Source: Myotis daubentonii (taxonomy: Eukaryota > Chordata > Mammalia > Chiroptera > Vespertilionidae). From it: a DNA stretch of 64,000 bases. Location of the stretch: NCBI RefSeq assembly GCF_963259705.1, contig NC_081851.1, forward strand, positions 17,954,145 through 18,018,144, in the 5' to 3' direction. Made by a program: the position numbers and the translations under genes. Below the pieces are notes generated by a model, which did no database searches, was not told the origin of the DNA, and was given only the letters and a program-made list of their open reading frames with translations. How positions within the stretch are numbered: the first letter of the stretch is position 1; every line of letters begins with the position of its first letter. This document shows, piece by piece, positions 1 through 10,713 of the stretch.

Positions 1-727
1 TATGAAAATATGATCAAAGTCACTAATCACCAATAGATGCAAATCAAAATGACAACAAGGTACCATCTCACACCTGTCAGAATGGCTATCATCAACAAAC
101 CCACAAATGACAAGTGCTTGCAAGGATGTGGAGAAAAAGGAGCCCTCATGCACTGCTGATGGGAATGCAGACTGGTGCAGCCACTGTGGAAGACAGTATA
201 GAGTTTCCTCAAAAAAAAATAAAAATGGAACTCTCATTTGACCCAGTGATACCACTTTTAGTAATATATCCCAAGACACCAGAAACACCAATCAGAAAGG
301 ACATATGTACCCTATGTTCATAGTACATTTACACAATGGAATACTATGCTGCTGTAAAAAAGAAAGAACTCTTACCATTCACAACAGCATGGATGGACAT
401 GGAGAGCATTATGCTAAGCAAATAAGGCAGTTGGAGAAAATAAGTATCACATTATCTCACTCATTTGTGGAATATAATGAACAACATAAACAGATGAACA
501 AAAATAGATCCAGGGATGGAGAAGTATTGAACAGACTGTCAAACCTCAGAGGAAAGGCAGGGGAAGTGGGCGGGGTAAGAGATCAACCAAAAGACTTGTA
601 TGCATGCATATAAGCATAACCAATGGACACAGACACTAGGGCTGTGAGGGCATGTGCTAGGTGGGGGGAGATCAATGGGGGAAAAGGAGACATATGTAAT
701 ACTTTAAACAATAAAGAATTTTTTTAA
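1..727 (+). mobile_element. LINE-1, 3' end (ORF2 C-terminus and 3' UTR)
   Basis: The sequence matches the L1 ORF2 C-terminal region, including codons for Met-Glu-Tyr-Tyr-Ala-Ala near 336, followed by a G-rich 3' UTR and an AATAAA signal with an A-rich tail near 709-731. A better preserved copy of the same stretch lies at 51400-52212. Compared with it, this copy has lost one base near 417-425, which shifts the frame into a TAA at 423-425, so the ORF2 end is broken. The 5' part lies outside the window. The element is non-functional here and recent, judging by its similarity to the other copy. Confidence 0.9.
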
Positions 728-1356
728 AAAAGATATTATGTCTTGTCTTCTGGCTTCTATTATGTCTGTTAAAAAGTTGGATGCCAATTATATTGTTGTT
801 TCTATGAAGGTAAATCCTTCTTTACCTTTGATTGCGTTAAGATTTTCTTTTTTGTTTTTGGCTTTTGGCAGATTGCTATATGTGCCTAGATGTAGATTTA
901 CTTGTCTTTATCCTACTTAAGGTTCATAGGGCTTCTTATCTGTGTTTGACAGCTTCCATTCGTTTTGGCAACCTTTTAGCCATTATCTCTTTAGTGTTAA
1001 TTTTGACTCATTCTTTCATCATTCTGAGACTCCAATTTTTGCATGTTAGAATTTTTTACCATCTTCTCTATCTTTTACTGTCTTTTAAATTTTAATTCCT
1101 TTGTCATTCTAAACTGTATATTTTCTTCTAGTACATCTTCCAATTAATTAATTCTTTAATGAGCTAAATGTAATCTGCTGTTAAACCCATTCACTAAGTT
1201 CTTAATATGGGGTATCATGCTTTTTGGTGATAGAATTTTCATTTGAGTCCATTTTGTAGTTTTTCATCTTTTGCTAAAATTCTCAATTGTATCTTTCTTC
1301 AATTTGTAAGCATAGTTATTTTAAGTTGATATCTGACTCCTTTATCTGGAGCCCTC

Positions 1357-1370
1357 AGGAGTATATTTCT
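1357..1370. repeat. Target-site duplication, left copy (half-L1)
   Basis: AGGAGTATATTTCT occurs here and again at 3379-3392, 14 of 14 identical, bracketing the half-L1. It marks target-primed reverse transcription into the older antisense L1. Confidence 0.9.
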
Positions 1371-3378
1371 GGTATTTTAAAAGAATCACTGTCGAGGAGA
1401 AACCAAGATGGCGGTATAGGTAAACACCGGAGATTGCTGCCTCCCACAACCACTTCAAAAATACAACTAAAAGACGGAACGGACATCACTGAGAACCACA
1501 GGAAGGCTGGCTGAGGGGAATTTCTACAACTAGAAGGAAAGAGAAAAGCATACCGAGACTCAGAGGAGGCACGGTGCGAAAGTAAAATACAAAGGTGTGG
1601 AGGCGCGTGCGGAGCGGGCTGGCGGCTGAGGGTGCGGTTGTCTGTTTCAATCAGGAGGGAGTCTCAGGCTCTGAGCTCCAGTTCCGGGAGAGTCTCTGGG
1701 GATCCAGACTCATATGGGAGAAGTGGGACTCTCTGGCATCGGTCAGAACTCGAGGGCAGCTTTCTCTCCGAGGTACTTGCTGCAGTTGCTGGGACACGGA
1801 GAGGCAGAGCCTCTGGGGACAGGACTGAGAGCAGCCATAACTGCTCGCTCCACCCGCCCTGTTGATCCCCTGGGACCGGCCCTGCCCAAGCCTTGCACAG
1901 AGGCATTTGCTGGATAGCCTCAGGCAAAGGCTAGATTAGCACCTCCCTAGAGATCAAGACAGAAGTTCTCCCACTGCAGACACAGCTGATTCTCACAGCC
2001 AATTGGCCTGGAGGTCAAATCCCCCCCAGTGTTACCTACAACAATCAAGACTTAACTACAACAAGACTGCGCACAAAGACCACTAGGGAGTGCACCAAGA
2101 AAGCATAAAAAATGCAGAGACGAAGAAACAGGACATAAATGACAGAAATGGAGGAAAGCAAAATGCTGGATATAGAGTTCAAAACCACACTTTTAAGGTC
2201 TCTCAAGAACTGTCTAGAAGCCGCCAATAAATTTAGTAAGGCCCTCGAAAAGACTGGTGAGACCGTTGATAAAAATAGTGAGATCCTCAAGAAATCTAAT
2301 GAGACCCTCGATGTTGTGATAAAGAACCAACTAGAAATTAAGCATACACTGACTGAAATAAAGAATATTATACAGACACCCAACAGCAGACCAGAGGAGT
2401 GAAGAATCAAGTCAAAGATTTGAAATGCGAAGAAGCAAAAAACACCCAACCGGAAAAGCAAAATGAAAAAAGAATCCAAAAATATGAAGATTGTGTAAGG
2501 ACCCTCTGGGACAGCTTCAAGCGCACCAACATCCGATTTATAGGGGTGCCAGAAGAAGAGAGAGAGCAAGATATTGAAAACCTATTTGAAGAAATACTGA
2601 CAGAAAACTTCCCCTACCTGGTGAAAGAAATAGACTTACAAGTCCAGGAAGCGCAGAGAACCCCAAACAAACGGAATCCAAAGGGGACCACACCAAGACA
2701 CATCATAATTAAAATGCCAAGAGCAAAAGACAAAGAGAGAATCCTAAAAGCAGCAAGAGAAAGAAACTCAGTTACCTACAAGGGAATACCCATATGACTG
2801 TCAGCTGATTTCTCAACAGAAACTTTACAGGCCAGAAGGGAGTGGCAAGAAATATTCAAAGTGATGAATGCCAAGAACCTACAACCAAGATTACTTTATC
2901 CAGCAAAGCTATCATCCAGAATTGAAGGTCAGATAAAGAGCTTCACAGATAAGGAAAAGCTAAAGGAGTTCATCACCACCAAACCAGTATTATATGAAAT
3001 GCTGAAAGGTGTCCTTTAAGAAGAGGAAGAAGAAGAAAAAGGTAAAGATACAAATTATGAACAACAAATACGCATCTATCAACAAGTGAATCTAAGAATC
3101 AAGTGAATAAATAATCTGATGAACAGAATGAACTGGTGATTATAATAGAATCAGGGGCATAGAAAGGGAATGGACTGACTATTCTAAGGGGATAAAGGGG
3201 TATGGGAGATGCGGGAAGAGACTGGACAAAAATCGTGCACCTATGGATGAGGACAGTGGGTGGGGAGTGAGGGTGGCGGGTGGGGTGGGAACTGGGAGAC
3301 TGGGAGGAGGGGAGTTATGAGGGGAAAAAAGAGGAACAAATGTAATAATCTGAACAATAAAGATTTAATTTTAAAAAA
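1371..3378 (+). mobile_element. Half-L1 (HAL1-type) retrotransposon: 5' UTR, ORF1, 3' UTR, no ORF2
   Basis: This is a 2.0-kb element between perfect 14-bp target duplications. It starts with a 5' UTR containing the L1-like CAAGATGGCGG near 1406, encodes ORF1 (2139-3019), and then passes straight into a G-rich 3' UTR and an AATAAA/A-tail ending at 3378. No endonuclease or reverse transcriptase is present. The 3' UTR differs from that of the ordinary L1s in this window, which favours a true half-L1 lineage over an internally deleted local L1. Half-L1s are known from several mammals and must borrow L1 ORF2 protein. The preserved duplication and readable ORF1 suggest a fairly recent insertion. 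Confidence 0.82.
2139..3019 (+). pseudogene. L1-type ORF1 (RNA-binding chaperone), broken
   Basis: This frame encodes an L1 ORF1 protein, the trimeric RNA-binding chaperone that packages retrotransposon RNA in cytoplasmic particles. It starts with ATG at 2139. The first ~85 residues form a charged coiled-coil-like segment. The middle contains the conserved ORF1 core (phrases like NIRFIGVPEEE and ENLFEEILTENFP near 2528-2610), and the C-terminal domain runs to TAA at 3017-3019, about 293 codons overall, normal for the family. Two lesions break it: a frameshift near 2395-2400, and an in-frame TGA at 2795-2797 where relatives have an arginine codon, which looks like CpG decay of CGA. The ORF seen on the opposite strand is an antisense shadow. 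Confidence 0.85.
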
Positions 3379-3392
3379 AGGAGTATATTTCT
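3379..3392. repeat. Target-site duplication, right copy (half-L1)
   Basis: Right-hand copy of the 14-bp duplication at 1357-1370, directly after the A-rich tail. Confidence 0.9.
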
Positions 3393-3454
3393 ACTGATAA
3401 TATGTCATTCATATTATGTTACATCCTATATTCAGTTATTTTTTTATTATATTA

Positions 3455-3865
3455 CTAGAGGCCCAATGCATGAAGATTTGTGCAATAGGCCTTCCTTCTC
3501 ATGGCTGCCGGCACTGGCTTCCCTCCGGCATTCGGGACCCAGGCCTTTGCTATGGCCTCCACCTCCCACCTTCACTCTTGGCCAGAGCTGCCTCCCACCT
3601 TTGCTCCAGGCTGGAGCTGCCTTCCGCCCGCTCTGGCCGGCTCCATGGCCACCGCCCAGAGGCCGGCCCTTGGCGGCCGGCCGGGGCTTGCGGGAGGCTT
3701 GGCTTCCTTCATCATTGGGGCAAGGAAGGGAGCCAAGCATCCCACCCGCTCCAGCCAGCTCCATGGCTCCAGCCAGCGCTGCCATCTTTGTGACTATGGG
3801 CACCACCATTTTTGTGTCTATGGGAGTGGAAGCTAATTTGCATATTACCCTTTTATTAGTATAGA
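3455..3865 (-). mobile_element. Non-autonomous Helitron (HeliBat type)
   Basis: Read on the minus strand it starts with TC (3864-3865) in a TCTATACTAATAAAAGGGTA context, followed by ATATGCAAATTAGC, and ends in ...GGGCCTCTAG at 3455. It sits between host A and T, the Helitron target. The GC-rich interior gives long but meaningless open frames on both strands. It lacks any Rep/helicase coding. Confidence 0.85.
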
Positions 3866-3980
3866 TGACATGGTATTTGCAAAATAATTTGCAGAAATAA
3901 TTTGATGCCTATTAAGATAAAGTGATGTTATCTTTCTCCAGGGAAGTAATATTCTTAGGAGCAATAGCAACTCATGGTTA

Positions 3981-4605
3981 TCCTATATAATAAAGAGCTA
4001 ATATGCTAATTAGACCAGATGGCAGAGGCAGAACAACCTTCCAGAATGACCAGTGGGTGGGGGTGGGGGGACAGCAAGCCACACTACCAGGCCAGCCATG
4101 GTGATCCTGGTGCCCCCCCCCCCACCTTCCACAGAGGTGGCGGGAGGCCACGGTACAGCCTGGTCCTGGTCCCGGTACAGCCTGGTCCTGGTCCCGGTGC
4201 TGCCCCTTCTGCAGAGGCAGCGGGAGAGGGGACTGCATGGTCCCAGAGCCTCTGCAGAGGCAGGATGGGGCATGACTGCAGTGCCTCAACCTCCATGGCC
4301 CCTCCCCCAGCTGGCCTGGCCCCAGATCAGATCACCCCCCACACACACCAGTGGTCGGGCAGGGCCCACAGCGAGCCTGGCTTCTGGTTGAGCAGCAGTC
4401 CCTCTCCCTCCTCTTCCCCTCCCCCGCTCAGCCAGAAGCCGGGTTCATGGCTGGTGAGTCCGGTGGTGGCGGTGGGAGCCTCTCCTGCCTCCGTGGCAGG
4501 CGCGTGGTAGGAACAAGGGGTCCTGTGAGAGGGTGCAGGCTGGGCTAAGAGACATATCACCCCCCCCCCCCCGCAGTGCTTGAATTTCATGCACTGGGCC
4601 TCTAG
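3981..4605 (+). mobile_element. Non-autonomous Helitron (HeliBat type)
   Basis: It begins TCCTATATAATAAAG at 3981 after a host A and ends TGCACTGGGCCTCTAG at 4605 before a host T. A 3' subterminal palindrome (GCAGTGCTTGAATTTCATGCACTG) precedes the end, as required for rolling-circle termination. Around 4150-4200 a unit reading GGTACAGCCTGGTCCTGGTCCC is directly repeated. Open frames of up to 163 codons inside come from GC-rich filler and are not genes. Confidence 0.9.
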
Positions 4606-4829
4606 TCTGTGTATAAAAAATTGAGAGGATTTTGAACTAGAAACTTCAGTATAGTTTGGATCCATGTCTACTTTCAAGGCCCCAACTCATTTAGGGTACA
4701 GTTGTTATCGGTGAGGAGCACTCCATTTACCCACCCCTTCCCGGCAGAAGTGGGTTTCTTGCGATGTCATAAGAAAAGGAATTTTCTGAGACTTGCATGG
4801 GAGGATGAGATATTGTGGAGAGCTGTATT

Positions 4830-5810
4830 TCTGTGGAAGTAAACCCCTGACTTTCCAAAGTCCCGTTTCCCTTCGTCCCGCCAAGGAGAATGTCCACCTG
4901 TGTCTTCAGTAGGGCCAGAATTACAGCCCCTGCCCAGAATTCCTGCTCTGCGTTTGGGCACAGTCCAATCCAGCGTCAAGCCAGCTTAGTTTGTGTTCCC
5001 AGTTGCAGCCCAACAGTCCATTATGTGTGGGGTCTGCGTGGCTGCACGGCTATGGAGGAAACACTCCTGGACAAGAGAAGAACCAGAGAGCCACAGCCAC
5101 GAGCACCAACAGCCAAGAGAGGCAAAAGAGCGAACTCTTTTGTTTGGGGTTGTGTATCCCTGAATTTCCATGGGCTTCAGTGTCCCTGCCCTCCCTGGTC
5201 AGTGATCTCTGTTCCCAGGTTTGACTGACAGGCACCTTCCCCATGTCACTCGGACTTTACTGCACACACACCCATCTCCCCTTGGTGGGACCCCTTCCCC
5301 CAGAGGCCTGTGGGAAATGGACCGGCGGTTCCCCCGGGAGTGGAAAGTGGCAGCTTCCTGGTGAAGCTGCCCAAATGACATGCTGTAATGTCTGGTCTCC
5401 CTTTTGCTCCTTTCCTTTACTAACAACTAGCTGATCACAGCTTCAGCCTTCCAATCCAAATGATGGGGATTCGCTCTGCTCTGTTTTCCTAGGTGGACCA
5501 CAACTCCCTTGTTATCACCTGCGCCCCAGAAGGCTGCCCACAGCTTGCATTAGCCCCTCGTCCACTGCCTCCAAAATCAGGATAGGCCTCCAGGGAATAG
5601 TGATCCTAAATGCTAAATTCTCTTCCTTTAGTCTCCATCTTCTGGAGGTTGGCTATAAAATTCTCCACTCAACTTTTAATCGCCAACTCCTTTGTATTCT
5701 AATTATTCAGAAGGTCTGTAGATGGACTGAATACATGCATGTGTGCTGTGGGGGGAAAAAAGTTTTATTTGGATTTGGGTAATTTTCTCTTCCAGTGACC
5801 TCCATAGGAT
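4830..5810. other. Non-coding stretch, possibly old repeat
   Basis: No recognisable gene. The left part may continue the antisense ancient L1, but I cannot place its limit. Small open frames on both strands look random and match no protein family I know. Confidence 0.4.
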
Positions 5811-5814
5811 GGCT

Positions 5815-6020
5815 GTAAAGTATTCTGTGTATCGGTTAAGAGCACAGCGTTTGGAGACAGCAAATCTGGTTTAAATCCTTGCTTTGCTTCCATTAGCAGT
5901 GTGATTTTTTTTTGGCAACTTAAACTTTCTGATTCCCACTTCTCTCACTGGTAAAATGTGATGATTATAGCTTTTATTGATGACAAATAAATGGACTAAT
6001 ATAGCAAAGATATAACAGAG
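5815..6020 (+). repeat. MIR SINE (ancient)
   Basis: It follows the MIR plan in order: GGTTAAGAGCACAGCGTTTGGAG, a degraded pol III B-box region near 5870, the GTGTGA core near 5900, and the TGGTAAAATGTGATGATTATAG segment. Strongly diverged, so older than the bat lineage. Confidence 0.8.
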
Positions 6021-6770
6021 GGTTGGCATATACTGTAAGAACCTAACTATTTTTACTCACTATAAACTACTTAAATATTTAATAACATCTGCAAAAAGTA
6101 CTATTTCACATTTAAAATAATTGTAATGGTGAGATTTTTTTTTCTGGTGTTTTATTTCAAGCAGGCAGTCTTAGGTCATGACTCTGGGGTTCTGGCACTG
6201 CTTGCTTTGTAATGTTTCCATACCCAAAGCTTTGCCGTGTTCGCACTGTAGAACTCGGGGACCCGGTGGAATACTTCCCTGGCATTCTGGGGTCAATTTC
6301 AAACTCCAATTAAGAAACATTCTGGCTTTGCCTACATGTGGCCTTAAAGCACTTGTCCACACAGAGGTGTGTGAGACTCCCGTATGTGCCTACGTTTCTA
6401 CAATTGCCCCAATTCTTTTAACGTTTTTATTAGCTCCCTCTTGACCCACAGGTGAGGCCCTAGGGAAAAGCCTCTATGGGCACCCTCAGGGGCCCCCCTG
6501 CCCCAGCCCTGCTCTAAACCCCTTTGCCCTGTTTCACAGTCTAGACATTACCCACTCTTCAGGAGCCCGTGCCTGCGGGTGCTGCCTGTTGGGCACTTGA
6601 AAGCAGGCTCATTTAAACCTCAATAACTAGGAGTCTTCCTTGACCTCATGCTGCTTAATTCCTAACCCAGTCTTGACCCCCAGCTCCAAACCCGGTGAAA
6701 AGTCAATAAAAGTAGCAAACAATGCTATGTTATTCTTGGGAGGCTTTTCCAAACAATGAGAGGGTTTAAC
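6021..6770. other. Unique DNA, no gene seen
   Basis: Mixed-composition DNA. I recognise no exon, repeat or RNA gene. Confidence 0.4.
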
Positions 6771-6774
6771 AATA

Positions 6775-6990
6775 GTTAATTATGGTTTAATAGTTGCTAA
6801 CAAGTCTTGAGTGTTTACAATGTGGCAAGCAATGCACACACATGCTCCCATTGGTTTCGCATAACAACCAAGCGAGGTAGGCTCGATCATTACCCCAGTT
6901 TTACAGGGGGGAGCTGTGGTTTATAGCGGCAAAGTGTTTAACCGGAGGCCACACACCCGCTCCAGGGGCCATGTCAGCCCTTTCCAGGGT
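6775..6990 (-). repeat. MIR SINE (ancient), antisense
   Basis: It contains the antisense MIR phrases in order: TTGAGTGTTTACAATGTGGCAAGC, CATAACAACCAAGCGAGGTAGG, and a CCCAGTTTTACAGG block near 6895. Diverged and partial. Confidence 0.75.
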
Positions 6991-6994
6991 CTGT

Positions 6995-8370
6995 GTGCGC
7001 TCCGTGTAGAATATTAGATTGAGAAGCTGGAACTTTCCGCTTATCATGGAGGAAGCTGGTGTGAAGTTTTGAAAGAATGTCCAGCAAATTAATAGGTCTG
7101 CGGTTATCCTACAGATTTGCTCTTTTTAAAAACTTCCCTGATGAGAATAGAGCCTGAGGACCTAATGAAAACAAATAGGCTAGCAAATATCAAGACAGCC
7201 TGTCGGAACAGGCGAGAGGAGTCCGGAAGAAAGGGCTGTCACTTGGTCATGTAAGTGACGCTGTTTAATAAACAGTCCATAGCAGGAGGCATGGGCAGGT
7301 CTTGAGAAGAAGCTGCCTGGAGAAGCTGTACTAAATGGTCAACAGTAAAGGTAACCCTCCTGCACGCCTGCGTTTCTAGGCCCAGCTGGAGTCTGTGTTT
7401 CCCCGTGATCTCTGACTAGACACGCTTGGTGCGTAATCATGTTACAGAGTTCACCCCCACTAAGGATTCTAACAGTCCAACCCAAGGCCTTCCACAGAAA
7501 CCATTTCACGTGGGGATCTTTTGTGGGGGTGAAATGAACTCGTCGTGGGGATAAAATTTGGTAAATTACTTAGTAGTCCAGCTGCCTTGCCTACTTACAC
7601 AAGGTTTTGTTTTTCTTTCCTGTGAAAACTGTCCACATTTACACAAATGGTTCCGGGCACACTTGTTTATCTGAGGAGAGAAAAGAAATCTCCTATTCAC
7701 TTTTCTAGACAATTAAAATGTAGCCTCAGGAGATTATCACAAAATTGGGGAGTCTTTCGCTTCATTTCAGCCTTTTAAACTCATCCGACCAGTGTGAGTA
7801 TGGAAAGAAATGGATTCAGGGACTGTTAATGTCAAGATTTAGGATTGAAAGTGAAATGGTCTAAAATACTGCTTCAAGGATGGTGAGGATACAGGAGGAA
7901 CGGGTCATACCGTCTATAGTGGAGGCTTCCCACAGTGGCGCTACATGGATGGGGACCCCATATACTTGCTCTGTATGCTGCCAGCCATGCTGGGTACTGC
8001 CCGGCAGTCTAAATGCTCAGCAAATGCTTGTGGGGTGAAGGAATTTATTTAGAAAGGGCCTGAGCTGGCCAAGGCTTGGAGTTGGATCTTAAGGGATGAC
8101 TCTGACCAATGGAGAAGGAATTAGTTCAAGTCGGACAGGGACGCACATGCAGAGGGATGAGGGTGACTTGGAAGTTCTCGCTCAGGCAGATGCATGGGCT
8201 CGGGTGCCATAAACTAAACACTGGCAGATGGAGGAGGAGGTGTCAAGTCAAATTAGCAGCACACACGTGATATTTTGCAACAAATTGGAAATTCGTGTTC
8301 AAGAGACTGGTGCATCTTGATCAAAATTACTGCCTAAGTTGCCTTTTTCCATCAACCCCTATAATTTTTT
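6995..8370. other. Unique DNA with weak L2/MIR-like traces
   Basis: No gene recognised. Around 7950-8045 a phrase resembling the 3' end of an ancient L2/MIR3 element (CTCAGCAAATGCTTGTGGGGTGAA) can be seen. The rest is unassigned. Confidence 0.35.
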
Positions 8371-8632
8371 GGTTGTTGTCGTTATTACTAATCCTCACCC
8401 AAGGATATTTTTCCATTGATTTTTAGAGAGAGCGGAAGGGTGGGGGAGAGTCAGAGAGAAAGAAACATCGATATGAGAGAGGTACATCAATTTGGTTGCC
8501 TCCTGCACACACCCTGACCAGGGCTGGGGCTCGAGCCTGCAGCCAAGATAGGTGCCCTTGACCGGAATTGAACCTGGGGCCCTTCAGTCCGCAGGCTGAC
8601 GCTCTATTCATTGAGCCAACCCAGCCAGGGCC
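8371..8632 (-). repeat. Ves SINE, antisense
   Basis: This is a tRNA-derived, pol III-type SINE. The minus strand begins GGCCCTGGCTGGGTTGGCTC (A-box region), carries a B-box-like GGTTCAATTCC near 8570, and ends in a TTGATTTTTAGAGAG-type body with an A-rich tail seen as TTGTTGTCGTTATTAC on the plus strand. Mobilised by L1 in trans. It is not a tRNA gene. Confidence 0.9.
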
Positions 8633-8634
8633 TT

Positions 8635-9253
8635 TTATAACCTTTTTGTTGGTATACTTGTCACTGTCCTGCAGCTCTAGTCTCTATATATTTTCAATGT
8701 TCTTGTTTACCACAGTGGGATATTGCTTACTAAAGGCTGAGATGATCATAAGAGAATGCTCCAAACATTTAGTTCAAATATTTTATTATCATCTACATGT
8801 AATAAGTAGGCTGTCATTTTCCTTTTTTCATTTCTTACTAAAGCCTGTATTTTTGTGTCAACATTTTGTAAATGAGGAAATCGAGGCATTACAATACAGC
8901 ATTATTCAAGGACGTGGGCTGGGTGGTTGCAAAATTAAAGTTTCCCAACCCAAAGTAGTATAAACTGAATATGACTTTGGAATGAGATGCTACACGGCTG
9001 GGACACATGGCTCGAGCATGCGTGGTTGAGATCATGTCTCCGGGGAGGAGAGGAGAGCAAATGGCTCTTTGTTAACTCAGCGTCTCTCAAAAATGTGAGT
9101 TTTTCCAAATTGAGTATTTCTCAAAATGTGCATTTCCCCAGTTGTAAACCTGTTAGATATTCACCATGCATATCAGCAGTGAACGGGTCTGAGAAGACCA
9201 GCAGCAAAGGAAAACTAACTTCATTTAACTCAGATTTGATCAAACTCATTTGA
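8635..9253. other. Unique DNA, no gene seen
   Basis: AT-rich non-coding DNA. The 131- and 88-codon open frames show no domain, signal or family resemblance. Confidence 0.4.
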
Positions 9254-9755
9254 TGTTGGAATACATTTTTCATGGGATGTTGTAAGGGAACTCACTTAGG
9301 AGATGCAATATGACTCCAGCAGCAAAGGCATCTGGGAAATGTTGGACTCTGTTTAACCTTCTGTGACTGTTTAACTCTCTGTAGCCTCAGGTTTGGCTGA
9401 CTACCCAGAAAGCCGGAATGCCACCCAGAGATCAATGCCATGCCCCAGGAAAGAGGTTAATGAATGTATAGAGTGTGATAACTGCCTAAATCTGTTAACT
9501 TCGGAATGCATTGTTTTTTCTGGTGATCTACATGACTACCCACCCTATGCCTTTACCATTAACGCCCAATAAACAAAGAGACCTTGTCTGGGACAACGGG
9601 GTAGATAACTCCCAGCCGGCCACCACTGGGAGCCCAGCTCCTTTGCCCCTGTTTGTGACCTTCTCCTACCAAAGCTCTTAAGAATTTGAATAAGGCTACG
9701 TGACAGTTCTTCAGAATCAATCCTGAATTTAGACTTTTCAGGCCTTCCCCCAACA
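9254..9755 (+). repeat. Putative solo LTR of an endogenous retrovirus
   Basis: The 502-bp block has complementary ends (TGTTGG at the left, CCAACA at the right), as retroviral LTRs do. An AATAAA lies at about 9569-9574, roughly two thirds of the way along, fitting an R-region poly(A) signal. I could not find a clean target duplication, so the call rests on the ends and signal only. An unrelated old repeat is the alternative. Confidence 0.45.
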
Positions 9756-10045
9756 GACAGCTAATCTTGTTTTCCAGGAAGGCGTGGAAAATGTTGGTTT
9801 CAGAAACCAGTGTTTAATTTCATAGTGTTTGTTATATGCTATGTGATCAATAAATGCTTATTTTTGAATTTGTGGAAGTAATTTTCTAATAAGAAAATTT
9901 TTATTTGTTGTCAACATTTTTTTAACATGGATTTTTAAAAAGTGAAATAGCCACTACTTTACTTTTTTTTAAAAATCCACGTTAAAAACCTTAGAATGAG
10001 GACAAATACCTTAGAATTTGAAATAATCTGGCTTTCTTGACATCT
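9756..10045. other. AT-rich unique DNA
   Basis: No gene. An imperfect inverted pair (ATGGATTTTTAAA near 9927 and TTTAAAAATCCACGT near 9969) is visible, probably simple AT-rich sequence. Confidence 0.4.
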
Positions 10046-10049
10046 ACTA

Positions 10050-10310
10050 ACAATACTTTTTATTTTATTTTTATTTATTCCCTATCCTATACTATACATC
10101 CCAGGACTATTTTGTGGTTACCAACCTGTGGACCTTAATCCCTTCTATTTTCACCCGGTTCCTAAACGCCTTCCCCTCTGGCAACCATCATCAGTCTGTC
10201 TCAGTATCTATGAGCCTATTTCTATTTTGTTTGTTTGTTTATTTTACTTTTCAGATTCCACATATTAGTGAGATCACCATTTGCGACAGCATGAATAGAT
10301 CTAAAAATAA
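10050..10310 (-). mobile_element. Old L1 3' UTR fragment, antisense
   Basis: The segment carries the phrases of antisense mammalian L1 3' UTRs: CCCTCTGGCAACCATCATCAG near 10173, a run reading CTATTTCTATTTTGTTTGTTTG, and AGATTCCACATATTAGTGAGATC near 10253. It is truncated at both ends. Confidence 0.7.
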
Positions 10311-10713
10311 TTTTTAAAAAGTCTACCATCTCATGGCCTGCCCAATTTTGAGAAAAATTATTCTCTGAAACTGTTCATTCTGCTTAGATGCCTTCTTAGT
10401 GTGAGTAAGATTTAATTATCTCACTTTCTTTATTGGCGAAAATAGATTAATTGCTTAAAATAAAAATAAAAAGAGGGACTGTGACATGGGTGGCGAGGCA
10501 CACAGACCCTCCCTCCCTGGTTTACTGCTCAAGACATGACAGGTGGAAGCTTGGACTATGTGTCTTGTACATTTACCAAAAGTAAAAAGAGGGTTAATTT
10601 TCCACATAATCCTATTTTTCAATTTGTTTTGCAGTTTATTTGGTTTTGTGGAATGAGACTGTGTTTATCAGGCAAATTGTGGGTCAAATTTTGGCTTCAT
10701 GACTTACTAGCTA
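10311..10713. other. AT-rich unique DNA
   Basis: No gene or element recognised between the old L1 fragment and the Helitron. Confidence 0.4.

Larger units (their letters stand above)
732..4820 (-). mobile_element. Ancient L1 (L1M-type), antisense, in four pieces
   Basis: Pieces at 732-1356, 3393-3454, 3866-3980 and 4606 to about 4820 read as one continuous antisense old L1 3' region once the younger insertions are removed. The join 1356/3393 restores a known L1M-like phrase around the 14-bp duplicated target, and 3866-3980 carries an antisense 3' UTR stretch typical of mammal-wide L1M. A half-L1 (1371-3378) and two Helitrons (3455-3865 and 3981-4605) split it. The outer limits are approximate and the subfamily is not resolved. 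Confidence 0.65.

Noticed and set aside
2045..2569. 174-codon minus-strand frame rich in Leu and Phe
   Set aside because: Exact antisense shadow of half-L1 ORF1 and its upstream region.
3447..3864. Several 111-132 codon frames on both strands
   Set aside because: All fall in a 411-bp Helitron and read its GC-rich interior in different phases.
4019..4510. 163-codon plus-strand frame
   Set aside because: Lies wholly in a GC-rich Helitron interior with direct repeats; Pro/Gly/Ser-rich filler.
8371..8632. tRNA-like A and B boxes, here and in the other Ves copies
   Set aside because: These are pol III promoter remnants of SINEs; there is no foldable tRNA with anticodon arm and CCA-proximal end.
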